NCBI GenBank assembly: GCA_022825005.1
Contig: JAJDYU010000017.1
Location: forward strand, 1-63,514
DNA: 63,514 nucleotides
Reading direction: 5' to 3'
DNA from: Acidimicrobiia bacterium
GTDB taxonomy: Bacteria; Actinomycetota; Acidimicrobiia; Acidimicrobiales; Bin134
Shown here: positions 28,201-34,104 of the stretch, piece after piece
Position numbering within the stretch: position 1 is the first letter of the stretch
Layout of the letters: each line of letters opens with the position of its first letter
Translations under genes and position numbers: made by a program
Notes under the pieces: generated by a model
What the model saw: only the letters and a program-made list of their open reading frames with translations
Database searches by the model: none
What the model was told of the DNA's origin: nothing

Positions 28201-28504
28201 CTTCTGCACCGACCGTGACTTGGGTGGTCCTCGTACCTTTGCTCACGACGGCGATGGAGACGGCGTGGCCGACGTGTGCTCGCTGCACACCACTCGTCGC
28301 GAGGCCGTCGCCCGCCAAAAGGCCCTGGTGCTATTCGAAGGCAAGACGGAAGCTGAGAAGAAGCGATTCGATATCGCTTTCAAGGCTGCCTGTGCTGCGC
28401 TTGGAAGTGAGACATTCGGCGAGAGCGCCGCAGCCCTGGCCGCAGATGCGTGCTCAGTGGGCCTGAACCCGTCACGCCCGAACCCGGGCAACGCACTTCC
28501 CTAG
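25289..28504 (+). CDS. Large secreted PKD/Ig-like protein with two four-Cys modules (cassette C)
   Basis: This is a 1071-residue protein from a GTG with no clear ribosome site. Homology with cassettes A and D starts at 25299 (CCGGCGGCGGGAGTGCT), so the start codon comes from local, non-homologous DNA. The signal peptide 'TRRKSLLALGALLALIASVL' is followed by Ig/PKD-like domains ('LDGTLSFDPDDEVNANTGP', 'LVLDASGSSDSDTPQASLTY'). Two C-terminal modules begin 'FFSSYIDNPGYCEDKSLGG' and 'FYSGIVTGPDFCTDRDLGG'; the first has 'DSVADTCSL' where the consensus is DGVADVCSL. The first 130 bases of the shared region are nearly identical to those of cassette D. It ends 'NPGNALP' before the common hairpin element. 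Confidence 0.85.
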   Translation: MGEAGGGSATRRKSLLALGALLALIASVLAWASPIQAQGTNQPPTAIALPVAAAGSTDTYAGGGTIPVGDLVLDGTLSFDPDDEVNANTGPCVGCEFKWEIVTTTYKFLEGFAEDGDGDATNSSLDDAKTTIKLTGPPVINLVSLVQTNGAIIEFKLTVTDAKGASDSVNVTYNIETTDKPTADIAVTATTSGDGVDANNDGTISALEKFSDDAVIDGPGENGNADNEYDIKEDSLLVLDASGSSDSDTPQASLTYTWALLFETGQTGTSAPLPRATNSATQASTLAPTGNSNLLYNVGTNNSKVSTNDPSDDSADPPVIQTVGRLNVGVRNQSPYYAIYQLTVTDGDNNSSTATVRIAIHDQPADPTVSISIEGDSTGQSAAQPDTPDVDAANSPGVYRAGLQGTLPPGSGRYVVHAGEDFTLNATAYDADFDTDGNGSHDTTEGGATGAPAAVWSGDLEDEDTSTAGFQVEIPDDAEDGDSYTITSTIRGTEISKSVTFVVQDDNTRPVATVLSPAASDQAGASPGATIRTATVRDGVYTVNGFGFDPDGGSVTTVWTQLINGKQAEADHDDYVALTGAFSNSVSFNKPTNPKHSGSVVLSLAVIDQHGAFQIQLVQINIDPDDPTLPRVSAGSGQVVAPKSTVILTGSVSGNINIGLTNADNSVATWTWTVTGLSTDPDPGDLTKTLSDDVHESLNDFFLDQFAPTGSTAPNGIFDPVPDGVTFDADTHDRLIRAVDVDSDGVSLWPLTAISGQNGQHQYFTAPELANGLKYAQIEFTLVATLTSAIDHDGDSTTAAVTALPAAEVTITIADKFFSSYIDNPGYCEDKSLGGPQTYPHDSNGDSVADTCSLESTRREAVARQNALEQLADLGLTISVTDTAARTSDATLWDLVRGRDGKDAVGNVDSTGYEPAVSAIVGTCTQVAGLNLRHDDPDACDTKAPGLTPLPDPVDPADAALFYSGIVTGPDFCTDRDLGGPRTFAHDGDGDGVADVCSLHTTRREAVARQKALVLFEGKTEAEKKRFDIAFKAACAALGSETFGESAAALAADACSVGLNPSRPNPGNALP

Positions 28505-28518
28505 CTAACAGCCAATCT

Positions 28519-28573
28519 GGCTCCTAGGAGCCGATAAACCGAGAGGGGCCCGGCCCCAGCGGCCGGGCCACTC
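28519..28573 (+). terminator. Two-hairpin 3' element of cassette C
   Basis: Hairpin 1 GGCTC-CTAG-GAGCC is at 28519-28532. Hairpin 2 arms are 28543-28555 and 28561-28573 around CCAGC, with one mismatch near the base. It is the same element as at 24195-24249. Confidence 0.75.
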
Positions 28574-28661
28574 CGCGTCATGGGGCCAATCCCAAGCTTG
28601 CTTGACTGAAATGTTTCTTTGTGTGCAACATTGCGCCAACAGGCAGATTTAGGGAGGAACT

Positions 28662-29003
28662 ATGGACGACATGTTGGTTTTGACGATCGTGCTCGGCGCT
28701 CAAGCGTCTGCGTTCATCATTGCGATGCTCTACATGATTTGGAAACCGACCAAGGAGGAAAAAGAACGGGAGCTCAAGGACTTCATCGCAGAGTCGTTCG
28801 AAGGCTGGCCAGTCGAGACAGCCCTCAACGACTGGTTGAAGACGGCTACCAGCAAGGGGCAAGCAAAGTACGTCCTCGAAGACTGGTTGAAGACAGCTCT
28901 GGGCAGTTGGAAAGTCAAAGAAGCGCTGAGGGAACAAATCAACGACATCGTCGAGGCCGAAGTCCGCAAGCAGCTCCTAGAAGCCAGACTCAAGGCCGCA
29001 TAG
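28662..29003 (+). CDS. Small membrane protein with repeated DWLKTA segments, hypothetical
   Basis: This is a 113-residue protein from an ATG behind a strong AGGGAGG ribosome site. An N-terminal transmembrane helix (about residues 5-27, 'VLGAQASAFIIAMLYMIW') leads into a charged helical cytoplasmic part. This contains two copies of 'DWLKTA' about 21 residues apart ('ALNDWLKTA' and 'VLEDWLKTA') and a coiled-coil-like end. I recognise no family. It is followed immediately by a terminator hairpin. The one-TM-plus-long-helix plan recalls the two coiled-coil genes at 29.5 and 30.3 kb, but the sequences differ. Confidence 0.65.
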   Translation: MDDMLVLTIVLGAQASAFIIAMLYMIWKPTKEEKERELKDFIAESFEGWPVETALNDWLKTATSKGQAKYVLEDWLKTALGSWKVKEALREQINDIVEAEVRKQLLEARLKAA

Positions 29004-29030
29004 CCGGCCAGAGCGGCTAGGCGGCCTTTT
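28995..29030 (+). terminator. Rho-independent terminator
   Basis: The arms GCCGC-A-TAGCCG and CGGCTA-G-GCGGC enclose a seven-base loop, followed by CTTTT. The hairpin overlaps the stop codon of the small membrane-protein gene. It is the clearest intrinsic terminator in the window. Confidence 0.8.
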
Positions 29031-29048
29031 GTCGCACAGCGAGCGCCT

Positions 29049-29153
29049 TCAGGTCCACAGCCGGTCAACTGGCAGGGTCAGAATGCGGTCACCTGGCCGT
29101 GGCGGGTATTTGCCCATGTGGAGCATGACGCCGGCGGCGAAGCGGTCTCCCAG
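29049..29153 (-). pseudogene. C-terminal remnant of a DUF4143-type AAA ATPase
   Basis: On the minus strand the last 34 codons before the stop read 'LGDRFAAGVMLHMGKYPPRP' and 'GDRILTLPVDRLW'. This resembles the closing strand pattern of DUF4143 ATPases (GVVLYTGE...FGDRLWALPVSALW). The frame upstream does not continue into recognisable ATPase sequence, and a block of short repeats follows at 29208-29284. I read it as the leftover 3' end of a lost gene. Confidence 0.5.
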
Positions 29154-29207
29154 GGTGTCTCGAAGGGGTTGTGCGACGCCAGCACCAGGCAGAAGGCGCT
29201 GTTGGGG

Positions 29208-29284
29208 AATCCGAGGGCATTTTCTCGGGGAATCCGAGCGCGAGTTTCTGTGAAATCCGAGGGCATTTTCTCGGGGAATCCGAG
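29208..29284. repeat. Short direct repeats with hairpin core
   Basis: A 31-base sequence occurs at 29208-29238 and 29254-29284 (period 46). Within it CTCGG-GGAAT-CCGAG can fold as a five-base-pair hairpin. The block looks like a small REP-like element in non-coding DNA next to the ATPase remnant. Confidence 0.65.
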
Positions 29285-29380
29285 GGCTGGATAGGCCGCC
29301 CAGGTGAGCGGCATAACCCATACCCGCATCTGTCGCCCCACAGGCCTGTATTTCTCCGGCGAATGCCCCGCTGCAACGCG

Positions 29381-29435
29381 GAGTGGCCCGGCCGCTGGGG
29401 CCGGGCCACTCTCGGTTTATCGGTTCTTGCGAACC
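29381..29435 (-). terminator. Two-hairpin 3' element of a lost cassette
   Basis: On the minus strand, hairpin 1 is GGTTC-GCAA-GAACC (29422-29435) and hairpin 2 has perfect 13-base arms (29381-29393, 29399-29411). It is the cassette 3' element, but only about 13 codons of a cassette gene remain upstream. Confidence 0.75.
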
Positions 29436-29449
29436 AGATTGGTTGTCAG

Positions 29450-29490
29450 TTAGGGCAGTGCGTTGCCCGGGTTCGGACGCTGCGGGGTGC
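29450..29490 (-). pseudogene. Remnant of a secreted cassette gene (last codons only)
   Basis: Minus-strand codons ending 'RTPQRPNPGNALP' and stop (29450-29452) match the C-termini of cassettes C ('RPNPGNALP') and D ('RPGSGNALPN'). They are followed by the shared hairpin element. Upstream the sequence switches at once into the coiled-coil gene at 29493, so the rest of a fourth cassette has been deleted or replaced. Confidence 0.75.
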
Positions 29491-29492
29491 GG

Positions 29493-29792
29493 CTAAGCGG
29501 CTTCGGCGGGTGGGTCGATGTCGAGCTTGGCCTCGATGCGGGCCAAGCGTTCTCCGTGGCCTTTGAGCTGGTCGGTGAACTTGGTATCAAGGGCATTGAT
29601 CTCTACGGTGAACTTGTTCGACAGCCTGATCTCCAAATCCTTGATGGCGCCGGTGAACTTGGTGTCCATGGTCTGTACCGCCGCCTCAAGATTGGAGAAC
29701 CTGGCTGACAGGTCGCGCAGGTAGTGAACCGCGATACCCAGAAGGCCCGTTCCCAGCAAGCCGATCAGAGTGGTTTGAACTATGTCATTCAT
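29493..29792 (-). CDS. Membrane-anchored coiled-coil protein, short paralogue
   Basis: This is a 99-residue protein from the ATG at 29792, behind a GGGGGAGA ribosome site. An N-terminal transmembrane helix ('TTLIGLLGTGLLGIAVHYL') is followed by a coiled coil. It has one 'DTKFTGAI' unit and then 'KDLEIRLSNKFTVEINALDT', and the end is 'ARIEAKLDIDPPAEAA'. The paralogue at 30308-30727 is nearly identical apart from extra 11-residue repeats. The frame extends upstream to 29840 in DNA that is also duplicated, but the Shine-Dalgarno favours 29792. Function unknown. Confidence 0.7.
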   Translation of the reverse strand: MNDIVQTTLIGLLGTGLLGIAVHYLRDLSARFSNLEAAVQTMDTKFTGAIKDLEIRLSNKFTVEINALDTKFTDQLKGHGERLARIEAKLDIDPPAEAA

Positions 29793-29877
29793 TCGTTTCT
29801 CCCCCAAAGAGGGTTGAAGAGGGGGAAGTGAATGCGCCAACTCTAGCAGTCACATGTCAGGACTCGACAGAGCATCT

Positions 29878-29946
29878 TCAACGGGACTGGCGGTCGAACT
29901 CGCAACCGAGCGAGCGCAACCTGCGGGAGAGTTCCCGGTAGGTCAA
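29878..29946 (-). pseudogene. hicA: Truncated hicA
   Basis: Directly after hicB, and overlapping its stop, a TTG-started frame encodes 22 residues ('LTYRELSRRLRSLGCEFDRQ') and then stops. This matches the first third of HicA mRNA interferases, which continue with a GSH motif containing the catalytic His; that part is missing. The truncation point coincides with the edge of DNA shared with the upstream region of the second coiled-coil gene. Confidence 0.65.
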
Positions 29947-30179
29947 ACCGCTACAACAAGCTCCCCGGCCGCGGTGATGGCAGCGGGTAGGGCGTCGCCG
30001 TGGGCCTCGCAAGAGGCGATGTAGTCCGCGGTCACGCCTTCGAGATTGAACAAGGCCTCCTCGGCAGTGGCACCCCATGCCCGACAACCTGGAAGTACCG
30101 GGACTTCGGCAAGATACATGTCCTCTGTCTCTTCAGAGGGTGCCTTCAAGGTGTACGGCAGCGTGTACTGCGTGGCCAT
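29943..30179 (-). CDS. hicB: HicB-type antitoxin
   Basis: This is a 78-residue protein from the ATG at 30179. The HicB partial RNase H-like fold is recognisable in 'YLAEVPVLPGCRAWGATAEE' followed by a helix with 'ALFNLEGVTADYIASCEAHG'. It lacks a C-terminal DNA-binding extension. HicB normally neutralises the HicA RNase encoded beside it, but here hicA is cut to 22 codons, so the antitoxin is probably a relic or acts on another toxin. Confidence 0.75.
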   Translation of the reverse strand: MATQYTLPYTLKAPSEETEDMYLAEVPVLPGCRAWGATAEEALFNLEGVTADYIASCEAHGDALPAAITAAGELVVAV

Positions 30180-30307
30180 CTCTATCGCGCCGGTGATGTG
30201 GCGGAACTCACGTCTAGAAGATACCGCGCCAAGCGGCGATTTAGAAGCGAAAAGTTGGGCTATCGGTTCTACCGGGGTGGAGTCCGACACCCTGGGCGGG
30301 TCAGGCG

Positions 30308-30727
30308 CTATGCGGCTTCGGCGGGTGGGTCGATGTCGAGCTTGGCCTCGATGCGGGCCAAGCGCTCGCCGTGGCACTTGAGCTGGTCGGTGATCTTGGT
30401 ATCAAGGGCATTGATCTCTACGGTGAACTTGTTCGACAGCCTGATCTCTAAATCCTTGATGGCCCCGGTGAACTTGGTGTCCAGGGCGCCGATGGCGCCG
30501 GTGAACTTGGTGTCCAAATCCTTGATGGCGCCGGTGAACTTGGTGTCCAGGGCGGTGATGGCGCCGGTGAACTTGGTGTCCAGGGCGGTGACGTTGGTGT
30601 CCAAGGTTTGTACCGCCGCCTCAAGATTGGAGAACCTGGCTGACAGGTCGCGCAGGTAGTGAACCGCTATGCCCAAAAGGCCTGTCCCCAGCAAGCCGAT
30701 CAGAGTGGTTTGAACTATGTCATTCAT
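30308..30727 (-). CDS. Membrane-anchored coiled-coil protein with expanded 11-residue repeats
   Basis: This is a 139-residue paralogue of the gene at 29493-29792, with the same transmembrane helix and C-terminus. Its middle contains about four tandem units of the form x-x-L-D-T-K-F-T-G-A-I. Each is encoded by 33 bases (repeat tract about 30462-30605), compared with one unit in the paralogue. Hendecad periodicity fits a long parallel coiled coil. About 85 bases upstream of the ATG are also duplicated between the two genes. Function unknown. Confidence 0.7.
   Translation of the reverse strand: MNDIVQTTLIGLLGTGLLGIAVHYLRDLSARFSNLEAAVQTLDTNVTALDTKFTGAITALDTKFTGAIKDLDTKFTGAIGALDTKFTGAIKDLEIRLSNKFTVEINALDTKITDQLKCHGERLARIEAKLDIDPPAEAA
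30462..30605 (-). repeat. 33-bp tandem repeats inside the coiled-coil gene
   Basis: Units centred on 'ccggtgaacttggtgtcc' on the plus strand recur about every 33 bases, four times, with small substitutions (agggcg, aaatcc). The unit length is a multiple of three, so gain or loss keeps the frame. Confidence 0.8.
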
Positions 30728-30840
30728 TCGTTTCTCCCTCAAAGAGGGTTGAAGAGGGGGAAGTGAATGGGCCAACTCTAGCAGGCACATGTCAGGACTC
30801 GACAGGGCATCATCGGCAGCGGTGCGAGGCCGCAGACGCG

Positions 30841-30895
30841 GAGTGGCCCGGCCGCTGGGGCCGGGCCACTCTCCGTTTTTCGGTTCTTACGAACC
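30841..30895 (-). terminator. Two-hairpin 3' element of cassette D
   Basis: On the minus strand, hairpin 1 is GGTTC-GTAA-GAACC (30882-30895) and hairpin 2 arms are 30841-30853 and 30859-30871. The element starts 12 bases after the stop of cassette D. Confidence 0.75.
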
Positions 30896-30906
30896 AGATT
30901 TGGTTG

Positions 30907-33900
30907 TTAGTTAGGCAGTGCGTTGCCCGAGCCTGGACGCTGCGGCATCAGGCCCACCGCACACGCATCTGCGGCAAGGGCTGCGGCGCTCTCGCCGAAG
31001 GTCTCACTGCCCAGTGCAGTACAGGCTGCTGCGAAGGCAGTCGCGAACTGCGAGTGCTTCTCAAACTCCACCAGGGCCAACTGCACAGCTATTGCCTCTC
31101 GGCGGGTGGTGTGGAGCGAGCAGATGTCGGCCACGCCGTCGTCGTCGAGGTCGTGGGCGTACTGGCGAGCACCGCCCAAGCTGTGGTTGGTGCAGAACTC
31201 CGGCCCGGAGATAACCCCGGAGTAGTACAACCCTGCCGCGGCGGGATCAATCGCCGAAGGCGGAGGAGTCAACTCTGTGACGCCATCATCGCAGGCGTCC
31301 GCATCACTGGGCGGGTCGGTAAGACCCATGGCCTGCGAACAGGTGCCGGTGACCGCGGCCACAGCGGGAGTAGCAGGAGTGGTAGTGGTATCTGCATCAG
31401 TGCCTGCCCGGCCTAGCACCAAGTCGGTCAAGGTAGCACCGGAGGTGCGGCTGCTGGAGTCGGTCACGTCAACGGTGAGACCCAGATCAGCCAGTTGCTG
31501 AAGGGCGTTCTGGCGAGCCACTGCCTCACGGCGGGTGGAGGCCAGCGAGCAGACATCGGCCACACCGTCGCCGTTGCTGTCATGCGGGTAAGTCTGCGGA
31601 CCACCCAAGCTCTTGTCTTCGCAGTAGCCGGGGTTGTCGATGTAGCTGGAGAAGTACTTGTCAGAGACCGTGATGGTCACTGTGTCTTCATGGTCAGCGC
31701 TATTGGCGGCATCACCGGCATCATCAACGGCCAGCGTGAAGGTGATCTGCACATAGTCAAGACCCGCAGCCAACTTGGGAGCAGTGAAGTACTGGAACTG
31801 ACCAAGGCCATTCGCAGAGCCAGTAGCACCAGGTATGGCAACAGCGGTTAGCGGCCACAGACTGATGCTGTTGCCACCAGAGTCGGTACCCGTATCCGCA
31901 GCTTGGATCAACCGGTCGTCATTCGAGGCATCTGCGGGAGTGGAAGGCAGGTCGAATATGCCGTCGGCGTCCCGGTCCAAGAAGAAGGCGCTCAGGGACT
32001 TGTGCACCGCGGCGGATTGCGTGCTTCTCAAGGCGCCCGGATCAGGACTGGAGCTAAGCCCAGTGATAGTCCACGAGTAGTTCCCAGCAACATTGTTGTC
32101 GCTAAAGGTCACTCCTGGAGCAGATCCGGCCAGGGTCACTGTAGAGCCAGGGGCCACAACCTGGTCAGGACCAGCATTAGCACTTGGGTCAGTCGGGTCC
32201 ATGGAATGGTCGAAGGTGACAATCAGTGTCTTGGAGTCGAACGTGCTCTCATCGTCGAAGACGGTGAAGGCCAGCGTCATCGTCGCGATGTCCTCGTCAT
32301 CAGGTGTGCTGAAGGAAACCGAATTGCTGAAAGCGCCGGTCAGAGGCACGTAACCATCGTCGCTTGGATCAGCTGGCGCCCTGTTGATGATCTGGGTCCA
32401 AACCGAGTTTGTGGACCCACCATCCGGGTCGAAGCCGAATCCAGTGATGGTGAACATGCCGCTGTCGTCTGCGGTGTCAGTTAGCGCAAACACATTGTTC
32501 TGACCCGGAACGGCGGCGTTGCCCGACAGGATTGTCGCAACAGGCCTCTGCTGGGCCTCAATGACCTCGAACGTCAGCGTCTTTGACACATCGGTGCGGG
32601 GAATGGACGCAGTTATCGTGAACGTGTCACCGGGTTCAGCACTCGCCGGAATCCTGAACTGGTGGCCATTAGTGTCGCTGCCATCGGCGTCAGCTTCGCT
32701 CCACGTAGCGGTCGGGTGAGGTTCACCAGCATCGAACATACCGTTGCCATTGGTGTCGGCGTCGGCATCAAACGTGCTAGCGGTCAACCTGATGTCCCGG
32801 TCACTGTCGTTCTCATCCACGAAGTACTTATCCCCTGGAGGAAAGGCCCTCGTAATGCCGTCTATGTCGATCTGCGGATCTTGTGGGTCGTCATCTGGCA
32901 CCGTCGGATCGCCAAAGAGAACCGTAGTGATCTTCGGGTCGGCGGGCTGGTCGTGGATCACAATCCGGATCAGGGCAGTGTCATCGATGTTGGTGTCGGT
33001 GTTAGATGTGAGTTCTGCTGCGTTATCGGTCACTGCCAACGTGTAGACCACCTGATACGGCGACTGGCTGACCGCGGTGGCAGCACGGGCCACATTTAGC
33101 CGGCCCACCGTCACCTGTGCATCAGCAGAACCAGCAGTGCTGCCGTTTGTGCTCAGCTTGGCCCCCGTGGCCGCCGATGCGCCACCTCCGGGTGTCAGAG
33201 TGGAACCGCTGGCGACACCAAGATCTTGTGCCGGGAAGCCAACGCTGCCATTGTTGCCCGCTTCGTAAAGGAGGGTCCACCAGTAGTTGAGGTCGTCGTC
33301 ATCGGGGTCTGAGCTGCCTGAGCCGTCCAACGTCAACAGAGCGCCTTCCATGATGTCCCACTCATTGTCGGCGTTGCCGTTCTCGCCCGGTCCATCGATA
33401 ACGCCGTCAACGGTAAACGCAGCTACATACGCCGCATGCTCTGCCGCAGTCACGGTACCGTCGCCGTCGCCGTCTCTAGCAGGGGCACCCGGCTCGGCCA
33501 ACATCGCTGATAGGGAGATGTCGGCGGTGGGGGTGTCGTTGGTCATGATGTTGTAGGTGGTCGTGTCAGAGTCGGATGCACCCTTGGAGTCGGTCACCGT
33601 CAGCCTGAACTCGATGATCGCTCCGTTGGAGGGGACCAGGCTGGGGAAGTCGACGTTCGTCGTGTCGATTGTGGCGTTTACCACGCCAGCGCCTGACGCC
33701 ACGGGGGTGGTGACGTTGAGGCCGGTTCCGAAACCCTCAAGGAACTTCCACGTAGAGGTAACCACCTCCCACTTATACGTGCAGCCAACGCAAGAACCTG
33801 CGACTGAGGTATCGCCATCGTCGGGATCGAAGCTCAATGTTCCGTCAAGAGTCATCGTGTTGCCGTCGGCACTCAGGCTCGGTGTCAACGCGATCGCCGT

Positions 33901-33990
33901 TGGCGGCTGGTTCGAACCTTGCGCCTGGATGGGAGCCGCCCAGACCAACACGCTCGCAATTAACGCCAGCAGCGCCCCGAGGGCGAGCAA
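30907..33990 (-). CDS. Large secreted PKD/Ig-like protein with two four-Cys modules (cassette D), abnormal 5' end
   Basis: This is a 1027-residue frame closely related to cassette A ('LDGTLSFDPDDGD', 'CVGCTYKWEVVTSTWKFLEG') and to C at its 5' end. C-terminal modules begin 'YFSSYIDNPGYCEDKSLGG' and 'YYSGVISGPEFCTNHSLGG'. The only in-frame start after the upstream TAG is a TTG at 33990. That would give 'MLALGALLALIASVLVWAAP', a signal peptide without the basic RRKS segment still encoded just upstream. An ATG at 34028 is out of frame and yields a 22-residue peptide. Homology with A and C breaks off at about 34022, some 50 bases from an integrase gene. It may be silent or poorly translated. Confidence 0.75.
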   Translation of the reverse strand: MLALGALLALIASVLVWAAPIQAQGSNQPPTAIALTPSLSADGNTMTLDGTLSFDPDDGDTSVAGSCVGCTYKWEVVTSTWKFLEGFGTGLNVTTPVASGAGVVNATIDTTNVDFPSLVPSNGAIIEFRLTVTDSKGASDSDTTTYNIMTNDTPTADISLSAMLAEPGAPARDGDGDGTVTAAEHAAYVAAFTVDGVIDGPGENGNADNEWDIMEGALLTLDGSGSSDPDDDDLNYWWTLLYEAGNNGSVGFPAQDLGVASGSTLTPGGGASAATGAKLSTNGSTAGSADAQVTVGRLNVARAATAVSQSPYQVVYTLAVTDNAAELTSNTDTNIDDTALIRIVIHDQPADPKITTVLFGDPTVPDDDPQDPQIDIDGITRAFPPGDKYFVDENDSDRDIRLTASTFDADADTNGNGMFDAGEPHPTATWSEADADGSDTNGHQFRIPASAEPGDTFTITASIPRTDVSKTLTFEVIEAQQRPVATILSGNAAVPGQNNVFALTDTADDSGMFTITGFGFDPDGGSTNSVWTQIINRAPADPSDDGYVPLTGAFSNSVSFSTPDDEDIATMTLAFTVFDDESTFDSKTLIVTFDHSMDPTDPSANAGPDQVVAPGSTVTLAGSAPGVTFSDNNVAGNYSWTITGLSSSPDPGALRSTQSAAVHKSLSAFFLDRDADGIFDLPSTPADASNDDRLIQAADTGTDSGGNSISLWPLTAVAIPGATGSANGLGQFQYFTAPKLAAGLDYVQITFTLAVDDAGDAANSADHEDTVTITVSDKYFSSYIDNPGYCEDKSLGGPQTYPHDSNGDGVADVCSLASTRREAVARQNALQQLADLGLTVDVTDSSSRTSGATLTDLVLGRAGTDADTTTTPATPAVAAVTGTCSQAMGLTDPPSDADACDDGVTELTPPPSAIDPAAAGLYYSGVISGPEFCTNHSLGGARQYAHDLDDDGVADICSLHTTRREAIAVQLALVEFEKHSQFATAFAAACTALGSETFGESAAALAADACAVGLMPQRPGSGNALPN

Positions 33991-34015
33991 AGACTTGCGA
34001 CGAGTAGCACTCCCG

Positions 34016-34104
34016 CCGCCGGACCCATATTGCCCCTATTTTGCCTGGTCAGAGAGGTCTAACATACGAAATATTATGATTTAGGTGTGGTATGGGTCCG
34101 GCGG
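34016..34104. repeat. 14-bp perfect inverted repeat flanking the cassette D / integrase junction
   Basis: CCGCCGGACCCATA at 34016-34029 and its exact complement TATGGGTCCGGCGG at 34091-34104 enclose 61 AT-richer bases. The left arm covers the 5' edge of cassette D and the right arm lies in the last codons of the integrase. The core GGTCCGGCGG also occurs at 21102-21111, at the 5' edge of cassette A. Confidence 0.8.

Noticed and set aside
29208..29284. Possible CRISPR array
   Set aside because: Only two full repeats, the spacer-like part is 15 bases, and no cas genes are nearby.
33990..34030. Programmed frameshift starting at the ATG at 34028 to express cassette D
   Set aside because: No slippery sequence or pseudoknot is evident, and related cassettes do not use one.
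34028..34040. Att-like match between TGCCCCTATT near 34031 and near 36888
   Set aside because: Only about ten bases match and the second copy lies beyond dnaB, so chance is sufficient.
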